Shown here: positions 22,582-34,359 of the stretch, piece by piece | Layout of the letters: every line of letters begins with the position of its first letter | Position numbering within the stretch: position 1 is the first letter of the stretch | Assembly (NCBI GenBank): GCA_002964805.2 | Contig: PUDQ02000123.1 | Location: 59,986 to 123,985 of the forward strand | Source: Trametes villosa | Taxonomy: Eukaryota > Basidiomycota > Agaricomycetes > Polyporales > Polyporaceae | Length of the DNA: 64,000 nt | Reading direction: 5' to 3' | The notes under the pieces: generated by a model | Told to the model about the DNA's origin: nothing | Databases searched by the model: none | Seen by the model: only the letters and a program-made list of their open reading frames with translations | Position numbers and translations under genes: made by a program

Positions 22582-23731
22582 AGGAGCGTCGAGGAGAAAA
22601 ACGAGAGGTGAGGGCGGCGAGCGCGATTACGTAAGGTAAGGAAGCGCCGGCCTGCCGAAAGCAGAAATAAGCCTCAACGAATGTCGAGGCCGATGAAACG
22701 AACGTATAGTACTTCAACACATATTCCGGGCAGCGTATAAACAGGGCAACCATCGGCTATCTGGTAAGCAGTCAGCGTCTGGCGTAGCTCAAGGAGCAGT
22801 GAGGCTTACGGTGGTCGGTCAGGTCCGAAGTCAGTGCTCACGATTGGATAGTTCCCGTGCGTAGACTCGCGCTTCCGAGATGACGGAGTTCATCCAAAGC
22901 TTCTAGTCTAAACAGTCTCTGGGGATCCAAGCTGGGGCCGTATACAGTGCCCATGCTTGCCTAATCCTGCTACGATGGCGATATGTTCGGATGAACGGGG
23001 ACCGGGTCTAGTGTCGTGAAGCGAGCGTTAGTCCACCGTCCGCCGGGGGCAGTGGCGGAACATCTTTACTGACTTTTTGTCAATTTCCGGCTTACCAAAT
23101 TGTATATGGCTTCACAATAGTCGGCGCGTCCCTGCTAGCCTCTGGAGCATGTACGTAGTCGCAGAAGTGCAGAGGGTGCGCGATTGAGCGCCGTGTTCTG
23201 GCTGATATTGATATTGAGAGGACGTCATGCATCGGCTCTAAGCGCTGGCCAAGGACACCGGCGCCTTGCCCGCGCTCGTTGCTCTTTTCCTCCTTCGTCC
23301 TCTTGCAGTCGGCGTCGGTCGCTCGGCTGCTGCTGCTAAGCTACTACTCTACTGCGTCTACTTCACGCTCTGCAGAGCTCTCGGCCTTTTACTACTAGTT
23401 TCTAGCTTCTCTAATCAGTGTAATCAGCTCAGTCTTACTCTGGTTCTCGCACGGCGCATCTCGGTTTATTGCTACCACTTGCTCCGTCTGGCGACGAATC
23501 ACGACATTGCTGACTTCGGGCTCGAGAATACTACTAGAGACGGGTCCAGTCATGCATCCAGGTAAGTACTACGCGGATCCTAGCGGACCTATTTCCCGCG
23601 TACCTTCCAACTGGTGTCTGTCGCACCGACATCTGTTGTCCCCGTAAACTATACCGCGTCAGTCTCAGTGGTTTCAGTGCTCGTATCCGTCCTGTGTACC
23701 GTGGGCCTGGGCCGTGATACATGCAATCCCT

Positions 23732-24225
23732 GATCTCACGAGCCGAGTGCTGACACGCATTTTTACCCGCTTCAGCTCAGCAAACATTCGACTACGCTTG
23801 CCATTCTACATCTGGACGTTCACCGCGGGCCGTGGGGCCCTCTCACTCCGATACTCCCCATAAATATCAATTGAACGCAAGTATCATCATGCCCGCAGCG
23901 CATACACACGAGCAGCAGAACTGCATATCCTTTCCGCCTCGCCGGCCTCAGAGGCGATGCTCTCCTGGACGCCATCTTCCATAACATGGCCAAACCTTAC
24001 GCGGACGAGATGCTGCTACCCACGCCCCAAACGCGGCGATCCTCGTCGTTCGGGTTCGCCCTACACTGGCTCGTAAGGAGGAGGTGGACGCCCCTCATGG
24101 GGACAATCGGCTGGAGTTGCGAAGGGCGGTATCATGTACCCCGCAGAAATTCTCTCCCCGGTACGACTTCCGTTGCATGATCCGCCTCGTAGCGTCGCTT
24201 AAAAGTACAGCAGACTATCGCGCGT
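23732..24225 (+). repeat. Near-identical 494-bp copy (pairs with 9314-9807)
   Basis: This is the partner of 9314-9807 with one substitution. The similarity drops abruptly on both sides, unlike the gradual divergence of the rest of the block. Confidence 0.85.
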
Positions 24226-26299
24226 CTCTTGCGCGCGCACTCCTCATCGCGCATCCAGGACGACGTACGTTCTCCCCTCCAGACGGACCTGTCCCATAGC
24301 CAGAAACATAGAGCGGCACTACGAGGGACATCGCCGCGCGCATATACCCACGGATCCGCCATCCGCATACCCACCGCCGAAGATAGTCTGCGAGTGCAAC
24401 CCTCGTTACTCGTACCAACGCGCAAGCGTGGGTGCTTAGTGGCATGCGATCAAACCATCCCTCCGCACATCTGCTACCGCCATGGTGGGGCGACGTACAA
24501 ATTGGGACGGCACACGCGGCAGGCACAACGTATATACACGCCCGGTACGCTTTCTGTCATAATCTCGTCACTCCCGCATCACTGGACGCGATCCCCGGGT
24601 CAGCGCGTACAGCGCGCCCACGTCCCGTCTCAGCCCCTCCAAGGCGTCCCTCCACCCGCGCCAGCACCGGCGGCCAGCATGCCCTTCGATATCAAGCCTG
24701 TCGGGGGCGCCCATCCAGGTGTGTGTCTTGTGCCGCCCTCTAGCTTACCGCCTGCCGCAGACGTCGCATACGCGTATCCGACCCTGAAACCGGTCGATGT
24801 CTGCGGCATGGCGGCTTGTGTGTGTGGCGACATACTGTCGCTCTGCCAGACGCTTTAATATCCCACTAATCAATCTCGTAGGCCATGTCTGTACACGCGA
24901 TTAGGCGTCGGCGCCCCCTCAACCGAGCTTGCTGAGCCAGGAGCAGAGACGGCGGCGGAGGCGGCCATGCAAGCACTCCCGACGTCGATGTCCACTCACG
25001 ACGATGCCAGGCCGCTGCGCATGTGCATGCAGCTTGGAAGAAGATCGCGGACTGCACCTGGTGCTGAGTACGATGGCGGTGCGTACGGCGCGACGATTAT
25101 GCTGGACCCGCTTACAAGCACACTCATTACCATTCCTAGCGCCTGCAGCTATACGGCACTGATGCTGAGAGGCGTCGCTCGAAAGAGCGGTCGAAAGATC
25201 AAGGGAAGTTCAGGCGCGCGGACATCCTAGTCGTAGGCGGTATCCCCTGCCAGGCGACGCTCGTGGTCGACAGGTATCGGACGCACGGTGCTCCAATCAA
25301 AACAAAATCCATACTCGAAACCTTGTCACAAATGGTGCACTATGCCCCAAATGATCAGATCCATTTCTTCGCGACATCGGTTACGAGCACAACCCCCTGC
25401 AGCACTACCCGCGCGACGGCGCGGTGCAGCGCGCGGTCAGCTACACATGCAGGCCGTACCGCGGCTACGGTGAATATGCCCCTTCGGGCTGGCACTCGTC
25501 GTGTAGACTACAGAGCAGGATCATACATCTACGAAAGTGGGAGCAAGTTTTGTTAGCGTGAGGAAAGCGCCAATCTTCAGAGTACAATGCATCCTCCGCC
25601 TAGGACGTTTGTCTGTAAACTGTTCGCGTAGAGCTACCGTGCGGCGTCCGAACCTTGGAATATCCCTCAGGCTGCACAAGCCTGACGAGTTGCGCGCGGC
25701 CCGGTCCTCGCCCGGCGATTTGGCGAGAACGGTCGGGCGGCGCGCGCCCGTGTCAGCGCCGTGGCCCCGGCGAGATAGAGCGTCCTTGATAAACGCGAAC
25801 TGCGGCCGACGGTAGAGTCGCATATCGCAGGCGTGCTGTGGTGTCCTAACACTGCGCGAGGACGGTGGGTGTGGTAACCCGCGGCTTCAAGCGTACGAGA
25901 CTGGGGTTGAGGCCGCTGCGCGACGTGGAACACGTGTGCGAAGCTTGGCGCGAATGGGGGCATAGGCAGTGTGCGCACAGCAAGCGCAATGTAGAGGTTC
26001 CGGACGAGCGAGGGGAGGCGAGGCGGATCTCTAGCGGCGGGGCGCGGTGTCGAAGCTGCGGTGTATGGTCAAACATCGAGTAGGTACCATATGGTCGTCG
26101 TGCGCCGTGGCCTTGAGTCGGGCCTACTCAGTGACGTACCACTGGCAGTGACACGGTTAGACAGTTGAACGGACGATGGAGTCGTATTACGAACTCGTAC
26201 CTGAGCTTCAACTTAGGACACGCGTCGAGAGTCCACAAATGTCTCCCAGCATTTAGACGAGAGACTGCTGGTCCCTGGCTATTAGTTGGCATCGTGGAC

Positions 26300-29200
26300 G
26301 AGGACCATTGACAGGAGGGCAGTGGATTAAGCGCCAAGGTTCGGCCTGCGGGAGTGTGGCGTCATCGATGCTAGCGCCTGTTACTCTTTTCCTCTTCCTT
26401 CAACCTTACTACTACCAGAGAATTGGTCGCTCGTCTACTCCTCCCACTCTACTGCACGCTGCTTTTGCAGAGCACCGGCCCTTTGGACTTAATAATCCAT
26501 CACTCGTCTCCGGGCTTCGGCTCTGTCTAGTCTCGTCAGTCCTAATTAGGCTCTCACACGACGCATCTCAGCCTCTCAATTGATGACACTTGCTTCGCGC
26601 TGCGACACCCGAAGCTCGAAAACAGCAGCCTAGGCAAGCATCACTCCAATAAGGAACTCAGGTAAGTACCATGCGGCTCCTTGCCAAGATCACTCCTGCA
26701 TGCATCCCGTCTGGTCTGGTCATCACGTATGCGCCGACCGCTTGCAGTTCAGTTCTGTGACCTTGTGGTATTATCGTGCTGTCACGGCAGATTATGCGCT
26801 TTGAATATGTCTGGTGTGCCGGTATGGCTGTAAATTCTGTGGATTCTGCCTCTGGTGTGGTTCGCGAGTTGGATGCTAACACGTATCCTCATCTCCCTCT
26901 GCTTATCAATTGCGCAGCGCACCAATGCCCCGGACTACGATTTTATTTCGCGGCTCGATATTCACCGGGAATCATGGGAACTACTCATTCGGTGAGCTCT
27001 CAGCGAGCCCGAGTAGTATTCCGTCTGGCATGCGTGCCCTTATGGAGGGGTGCTCGATTGCCCGAGGAGATCAGCATCTGCTACGGGGACCATCGCTCGG
27101 GTCAACGTCGCGCGCGCCTGCGAAAGCCTTTCGGAAAGGCTGTACCGTGTGCGTTACAGACGCAGTACGTCTAGTATGGTTACCGTCGTACGACCATTCC
27201 CGCCGCGCCGCTGAACGGTTTGCAGTATCATATGCCTCTCGCCCGTGTACCTCCCTCATCACGCTTTTATGGCAGCATACATCTTCGCCCGCCCGTGCAA
27301 TCCTTGCCGGCCGGGAAATTCAAGAACATGCACGGCATTACAAACGGCCTTAGCGTGCACGCATTCATACAAACGCGCCATCCGCATACTCTGCAGCGAA
27401 GGGTACGTGCGAGCGCAACATTTGCATCAACACTCGCGCGCATGCGATAAAGCAGCCCCGCCACACTTCCGCTATCGCCAGCATGGGGCAGCGAATATAT
27501 TGCGACAGCTCGCGTCGTCAACGCTGCACGCCTACGTTCCCGGTGTAAGTCCCCTGGAACGATCTTTGCAGCCGCATCGCTGAGCAAAACCTCGACGTAT
27601 TGCGCAATCAGAGTGCGCACCCTCCGATTAGACGACTCTGAGGATGCGGACGAGGTTTCCCGTATCCTTGGCGCCCATACATTCATGAGCGGGGTTCCAT
27701 GAAATGTGCGTGATCAACGCCTCACGAACATTCATCATCATGCATCATGCACTGAAAGCGCTTGCGTCCTTCTCATAGGCACCCTTATTACCCACTGGAC
27801 AGGCATCGTCCAGCGCCGAACTACGGTGCTGCCCTTCACTCGCGCCAGCACCCCAGCGGCCAGAAAGCCCCTCAATAGCCATGTAGTATACGACGCTTCG
27901 CCAGGTACGTTTCTCGTGCCGGCCTCAGGCTCTATGCATGTCGCAGGCGTTGTATGCGCGTATCCGACCCTGGAAACCGGTCGACGCCTGCGGCGTGGCA
28001 GCCGGCCTGAGTGGTGGCATCGTACTCATCAGCCCCCTTTTCTCCGCTGAATCAAATTGCAGGGCCAGTCGCGCATGCGTCCAGCACCCCCCTCCGCTTC
28101 AACTGAGCGTTCTTTCCGAGAGCCTTTGGAGGCTGCCGTCTAGACGCTGTTGAAGCATCATGATGACGACGCCGGTGGCGCCGCTGTCCACACCTTCCAC
28201 GGGTCCCGGGGCGAACATACCGGCAACTCTGTAGCCTAAGTCGTGCGTAACGGGAAGAAGGCGTCGGACATGTAGAATTCGGTGTCGAGCCCGACAATGG
28301 TGCATACGGCGCGGCGGCTGGTGCAGGGTACGCTGGCTGGAATTCCCTAGCTAATTCTAATGCCTAATCGTTTAGGAACGCCGCAACGCGACTGAAAACG
28401 CATCACCGCGGCGTAGAAGCGTCGCCGCGCACGAGCGGTCTCACAGGCCAGGAAGGTCAAGCGCGCGCTGCGCGATATTGTCGGCGCTGCGCTTGTCTAC
28501 TACGTTGATGCCTGCCCCGCCGTGTAGCTCTACACGGTGTGCCGCGCGCGGCAGTATAGCGATGTGAGCCACTCAGCATCCAGGCCCCGTGCATCCCGAC
28601 CCACCAAGGTGGTCGAGTGCTACAAGGTACCTCGCCCCTCATTACCTGTCCGCTGCCTTGTACACTCGTCCCTCGTCATAGCTGGCGCTTCCATGGTTCA
28701 GAACTGTAATTAAAATGTGCCGTAACGTGCGGCGTAGGCCGCTACGCACCTCAAATGCTCGAAAAGGGCCTTGCGTTAATGACTCCTTCCATTCACAGGA
28801 CGAGTGACGCCCGCTACCGCATGGAAAACCGGCGAAGGGGAAGGAACTCGCTCGGCCGAATGGATGGGCGGTGCATACGCACGCTTGGGCACGCTGCCCC
28901 CGCGTACTGCAGCGGGCTCCTTGGAATCCGAGGATGGATCCCTCAGGAGAGGAGAGCGGAATGCGCATGCGCATGAGGACCGCAGTGAGGCGCGGAAGCT
29001 ATCGGACAAAGATAGATGGGAGAACCGCACAAACATCAAGGCTCACAGGTAAGGCCATGCCGCCAGAGATGCAGAAAAACTTAACTATCTCATCAGATCG
29101 CGAACGATGGCGAACGCACAAGCGTTGCTGCTCGGGACCTCAGCATTCGGCATAACACCAAACAAGCTCCCAACGAGCCATGCCATGTGCATTCAGCGGA

Positions 29201-30560
29201 GGGGGCGGCTGCCCATCCTCCCGGCATGACATGTGTGTTCACGAGTCTTGTAGGGCGTTCTCTGTATGGCCTCTCTCGCAGCATCACTCAGAATCATCGC
29301 GGTACATTGCACGCTTGAACGCGTCCTGCGCATGGCTACCCCAAATACTCAGCATATTCCCCAGTCCAGCGGGTTGCCTCTGTGATCACCCGCGGCACCG
29401 TCGAGGGCGCCACCATGTCCATCAGTGATGCCGTCTACCCCTATTGCGTGTATCAGTTCGCAGGTATGTAATTTACAAGCACCGCGTTGCGCTTGTGGTC
29501 GGCGAGGGCATGCGATCTAATAGCAGGATATCTTCTGCCCGGCGAGCCTCGGGCCTCAATTGGTTCGTCATGTTCCGAGTATTTCTGGAATCTCACGAAC
29601 TCATCATCCGAAGGGCGGTCGGCCATGCAGATTTACCCGCATCTCGCATGCACTGGCTCGCCATCTACTGCCCCCGACCTTCCACTTGCGCAGCCAGCAC
29701 GCAGGGGGGTGGGTCCTTGGCGGAATCTTCACGTCTGCTCGTAGTCGCGCGAGGAGACTGCGTGCTGTTGACGGGGGCGGGCGGGTTCAACTCGCGCTAC
29801 ACGAGGATAAGCGACCGCCGCTGAGCACATACACCTCGTTTGACCAGTCACAGGGCTGAAGCGTTCTTTTCATTCCTGGGCGAGATCGAGAGAGAGCGCA
29901 CAACGGGTCTGGGCTGACTCTCGCCACAGGGGTCTCGGGCGTCAGCCGGAGTCAGGAAGTGCGTGCGCTTCTCAGGATGGATCCTGCCTTGCGGTCGAGC
30001 GTTACAATCAAATCCCGCCCGTCGGGGGAGACTGGTGCGCAAATCGAATGTGAACTGATATTATCTCTACTATGGCATAATGAGGCGCACCAGGTACCTC
30101 AGCCCTCGTATCTCTACGACATGCGCCACAGCGGTGTCTTGGGCCACCCCATACAAGGATTCAGCCCAGAACGATGTTGCACCATTATGTTACTCCCCAT
30201 CTTCTTCTTCACCGTTCCATTCATTCCGTCTTTCTTCGAAATGCCACCGCGTTCACAGGATATCATATATCTTGACATATTGCAATCTTAACGGCTGGCC
30301 GAGTCTGTGTCGAGTCACACTCCATGCTACACGAGTAGGCTGTCTGTCATAGCCTGAGAATCGCCCTTTCAGCAATACGGTGGCTCGGTGCGCTTTCGCC
30401 ATAGCTGGAACCGGATGCCAGAGTCTTGCACGGACTGCGCATGCGGGTATGTGGCAGAAGGTCCAGGTCGCATGGCTTGGGAAGTGAGGAATGGAAGAAC
30501 TGCACGCCGCACCGGATACTCACGACAGCATGGCCTAATGAGCAGTGCGCGGCTTGGAAA
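26300..30560. repeat. Duplicated gene-poor block C
   Basis: This is a third, most diverged relative of blocks A and B, lying between block B and the HET-3 promoter. It keeps the leader-like region with a GTAAGTAC donor (26661), a PDYDFISRLDIHRESWELLI-like stretch (about 26928-26990) ending at a GGTGAG donor, the TATCCGACCCTGG string (27961) and an exon-like stretch about 28804-29048 that ends in CACAG/GTAAGG. These pieces suggest a multi-exon gene of unknown kind, but no continuous frame joins them. Confidence 0.5.
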
Positions 30561-30584
30561 ACAGCACAGGAGCGCCCTAATGGA

Positions 30585-30665
30585 CAGAACCTTGTATGAA
30601 GTGATGAACGCGATGGCGCCTCGTGCATGCGCATCGGACGTGCTGTCTCGCGGCTGAGTATAAAA
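30585..30665 (+). promoter_or_regulatory. HET-3 core promoter
   Basis: A canonical TATAAAA lies at 30659-30665 and CAGAACCTTGTATG at 30585-30598, the same arrangement as in HET-1. The leader motif GTATCAGGCACGC follows at about 30697. Transcription probably starts near 30690-30700. Confidence 0.6.
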
Positions 30666-30783
30666 TGCTGGACCGTGATGTGTGTGAGTGGCACACGCGT
30701 ATCAGGCACGCAGTCAGCCTCCTCTCCTCTCTTCGTTTCTGTTCTCCTCCGTGTACTATTCCCTCTGTATCGGAAACAGCAAG

Positions 30784-30859
30784 GTGAGTTTGATGACGGA
30801 GACGGACACTCAGTCGAGTAGAAGGCCAGTCGCTAACAATCTCTTGTCGTCTGCCACAG
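30784..30859 (+). other. HET-3 5'-UTR intron
   Basis: The intron runs from GTGAGT (30784) to GCCACAG (30859) and leaves one C before the ATG at 30861. This position is identical in HET-1 and HET-2. Confidence 0.7.
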
Positions 30860-30860
30860 C

Positions 30861-33800
30861 ATGCCACGATTCTTGAACACCTGGACGGGCGAGTTCGAAT
30901 GGCACAACAATCCGGGGAAGGTTCGATACGCCATCCTATCCCACGTCTGGAAGACACCCGAGGAGGGCGGCGAGCAGACGTTCGATGACGTCCGGAGGAT
31001 TCAAGAGGACGTGAAAGCAGCGCGGGAGAACCCTGGAGGGCCGTACCCTACCCACTGGCCAATCATCACCGTGGAGGGGCCGTTTCCTCATGACATCGAC
31101 GGACTATTCTCCGACCACCAGCCTAGTGTCATATTCTCACCAGAATCCCCGCTCTCAGACAAGATCAAGGGCCTCTGCAAGGTCGCGCGTGAGGCCGGTT
31201 TCCGCCTCGTCTGGAACGACGCGTGCTGCATCAACAAGGAGAGCAGTGCGGAGCTCTCGGAGGCGATCAACTCTATGTACGAGTGGTACCGGCTCTCGGA
31301 CATGTGCTACGTCTACCTCCCGGACGTCCCCGATGGCGATGTCTCACAAGACTTGGACTCTCGCTTCCGACAGAGCAGATGGCACGGGCGCGGGTGGACG
31401 CTGCAGGAGCTCATCGCGCCGGAGCGCATCGACTTCCTGACGCAAACTTGGGCCTTCATCGGAACGAAGATGGGGCTTGCAGACATTCTAGCTGAAAAAA
31501 CCCGGATCGACGTCGACATCCTCATTGGCAGGGCCCCCGTCGACTCGGCAAGCGTTGCAGAGAGGATGTCGTGGGCTGCTCGACGGGAGACGACGCGCGT
31601 TGAGGACGAGGCATACTGCTTGATGGGTCTCTTCGGCGTCCACATGTCCCCCATCTACGGCGAGGGCGCGAACGCCTTCCTCCGTCTCCAGGAGGAGATC
31701 ATCAGGACCGTACCGGATCAAAGCGTTTTTGCCTGGGGGAGCGAATTTGTTCTGGATGCCGAGCTTAGCTGGGGCGGAATGCTATCATGGAGTTCCAAGT
31801 CCTCCCCGGCTCTATTGGCGCCTACTCCCTCTCAGTTCTACCATACCCCAACCTCTACTACGAGGCCAGTAGCACCCGCCGACTTCTTGTCGCGGATCAA
31901 CCTCACGGGGACAAAGAACGTCCCACCTTTGCACTGCGTCTTCACTCCCCAAGGTGTCCGCTTGCAGCTGCTATGTCTCACGGTGGCGGAGCTCTTACAC
32001 TCCTTCCGAGCCCTGGAGCAGGAGCGACAGGACAATCTGTGCATGGACTGTGTACGGAGTGGTGATCCAGACAAACTGGCGCTGCTACAATGCGAGGACG
32101 ACAAGGGAAGACTCGTGGCGCTCCCTCTCCACCCGTCGACCTCTGCAGTGGGGAATGGGCGCGGATCCCCCATTGGCAGCCACATTCGTTGCAATCCTTG
32201 CAGCTGCACCTCGAACACAAGCTCAAGCAGTAAGCACTGGGTGTCTTCTCGGCACACCGTCCGCTTGACTATGGAGGCCCTCAAGAAACTCTTGAAGCTC
32301 GTCAAGCCGGAGGTGGCCGAGGTCTACATCTTGCGTGACTTTTCGGACCCCCCGTCGTCGAAGGGACGTCTACCGAACCACTCAGCTCTGCCCTCCCCTA
32401 TCTCGCCGTACTTCTGGCCCAGGCCTGGGAATAGCCTGGTCGGTATTGCCCCCAAGCTCGCACCTCGCAGTATCAGAGACCTCGATCAGCTGGGCTTCAC
32501 AGCGTTCCCTCTGCGGCTTGCGCGTGAGGACAACCGGATCACCATGGAGACCACCTTGACTCTTCCGTGCCACCTCATGCCGCGACGCCAGTCCTTCCAA
32601 TTGAAGATATATCTTAACAAGCCCAGGTCGCGATGGCCGGACCAAGACTTTGGCATGGTGATCGAGTTCCATTTACATTGCGCCACCAACCCCCTTCCTA
32701 CTCCAAATGTCGTCAAAATGAAGTTCACCCCCCGCGCTCCGAGTCGCACGCTTGCCTGTGCCGACTTTCTCGTCCCTTCCGATCCTCAAGATCCAAAGCA
32801 CGTTAGACTCATGCGGTTCGCCCTTGAACACCATCCAAAGAGTATGATAAACTTCGTCAAAGTGGAGCTCTCTGTGGAGATTAGCACGGAGTTTGCTCAC
32901 CTCCCCAAGATACGAAGCATTTTGGAAGACTCGGACGACTCAAAAACGGAAACGGAGGATAGGACCTCCCAGGACGACACCTCGTCTTCTTCGGGTGTCC
33001 GACATTCAAATTCCTTCGAGGATCTCGCTTCGGTAGAGGTGAGTCTGCGTCGCTAGTGACGGCACCTGGGGCTGACAGACAACTATCATGATACAGGAAC
33101 CCCTCCCCGTCTCACCTCCAAGGTCCGCCGCGGCGCCGCATGCTTCCGCACAGAAGCTCCTGTCAAGAGTGCCATTCGACTCAGAAATTGACGATGCGCA
33201 GCTGCACCAAGAAACCGGTAGAGTCGCCGTGCTCGAACACGATCCCCAAGATCAGGACCCGCATAGAGTCACTTCAGGAGTTCGGGCGCAATCGTCCTAC
33301 ACGACCTCTACATCACTGAAGAACGCACGAAGTCTTCCTATCAGGAACGCCGCGACCGCTCGAGATGGCGTCGCTGCCGCTGCTCGCGGGCCTGCAGATG
33401 GACTTGCGGGTGAGAGCGTACCAGGTCCTCGTGATAGCAGTCCAAGCGAAATCGAGCCACAGCCAAGCGGCGACACGGTGCCGTGTTTGGACAATACGGT
33501 CCTGGCAGCGGAACCTGCAATCACATCGCTTCCGCCAATCCAGTGTGTTCCTTCCACGGTGTTCGTGCGCTCCTCTTTGGTGGTCGGCGCGGATGGCATA
33601 CCTCCGCAGACTTCGGCGCGTGAGCACGCTGCGCCCGTCCATCCGTCCGGTAGCACGTCCGAGGGAGCAGTCTTTGGAATAGAGGTGCGTCTGTCCCGTT
33701 AGGTGCGATCGTGACTCACGGGAGCCAAGATACATTCACCATATGCACAGCACCGGTCGCCGGCCCCGCAATGCGACTGCGACAACGGAAGCCAAAGCGT

Positions 33801-34185
33801 CCAGGCCAAGATAGCGCCCACCGCGGAAGCACGCTCGTTCACGCTGCCAAGTCAGGTACAGGGAACGCTGGAAGCCACGGCTCCCTTTACGGCCCAGTCG
33901 GACACTCGCTACGGAGGAATTGGGAGGGACGACGCGGATACTGCCTCCCAGAACGGGTTGCAAGCCAGTGTTGATTCACTGCAACGCGAGAATGAAGAGC
34001 TCCGGAAGCGCACATCCGCCATGACCTCTCAGATTCGTGATCTGACGTCCAAAAACACCGGCCTATCCTCCAAAGTCGACACCCTCTCCTCCCAAAACGC
34101 TGTACTCACATCCCAAATGGCAATGGTACTCGCGCGTTTCGACTCCACCGCTACGTCTCCAGGTACGTCTGTACATCATGGATAG
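30861..34185 (+). CDS. HET-3: HET-domain protein with coiled-coil tail
   Basis: This is the most complete HET paralogue. Exon 1 (30861-33038, 726 codons) has AILSHVWKTPEEGGE, NDACCINKESSAELSEAINS, GRGWTLQELIAPE, RMSWAARRETTRVEDEAYCL and YGEGANAFLRLQEEI. Introns at 33039-33096 (58 bp) and 33685-33750 (66 bp) are phase 0 with good consensus. Exon 2 (33097-33684) adds 196 low-complexity residues rich in Pro, Ser and Ala. Exon 3 (33751-34185) encodes heptads such as SVDSLQRENEELRKRTSAMT and LSSKVDTLSSQNAVLTSQM (about 33964-34150), a clear coiled coil. Read straight through it ends at TAG 34183-34185, about 1066 residues. A donor at 34163 with an acceptor at 34234 would instead add a short exon ending at 34359, as in HET-2. 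The coiled coil suggests self-association or pairing with another coiled-coil HET product. Confidence 0.82.
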
Positions 34186-34359
34186 ACTAGGTCATTGTTC
34201 GCTCATTCGGAGCATGTTATCATCAGCTTTCCAGCCGTGGGCGGGACTACGAAGGATCGTCCGTCGAGGAGCATCCGCAGTGTCCAGTTTTTCACTCAGA
34301 AGGGGTGTCCCCTGATGTATAACAGTCTCGGACGACAGATACGCTGTATGCAGTGCTGA

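Larger units (their letters stand above)
21842..25900. repeat. Duplicated gene-poor block B
   Basis: This is homologous to block A through nearly its whole length, with small indels. No intact gene is visible. The strongest stretch is 23732-24225, nearly identical to 9314-9807. A leader-like region with a clean CAG/GTAAGTAC donor lies at 23559-23569. Partial frames are open in one copy and broken in the other, which argues against present coding function. Confidence 0.6.
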
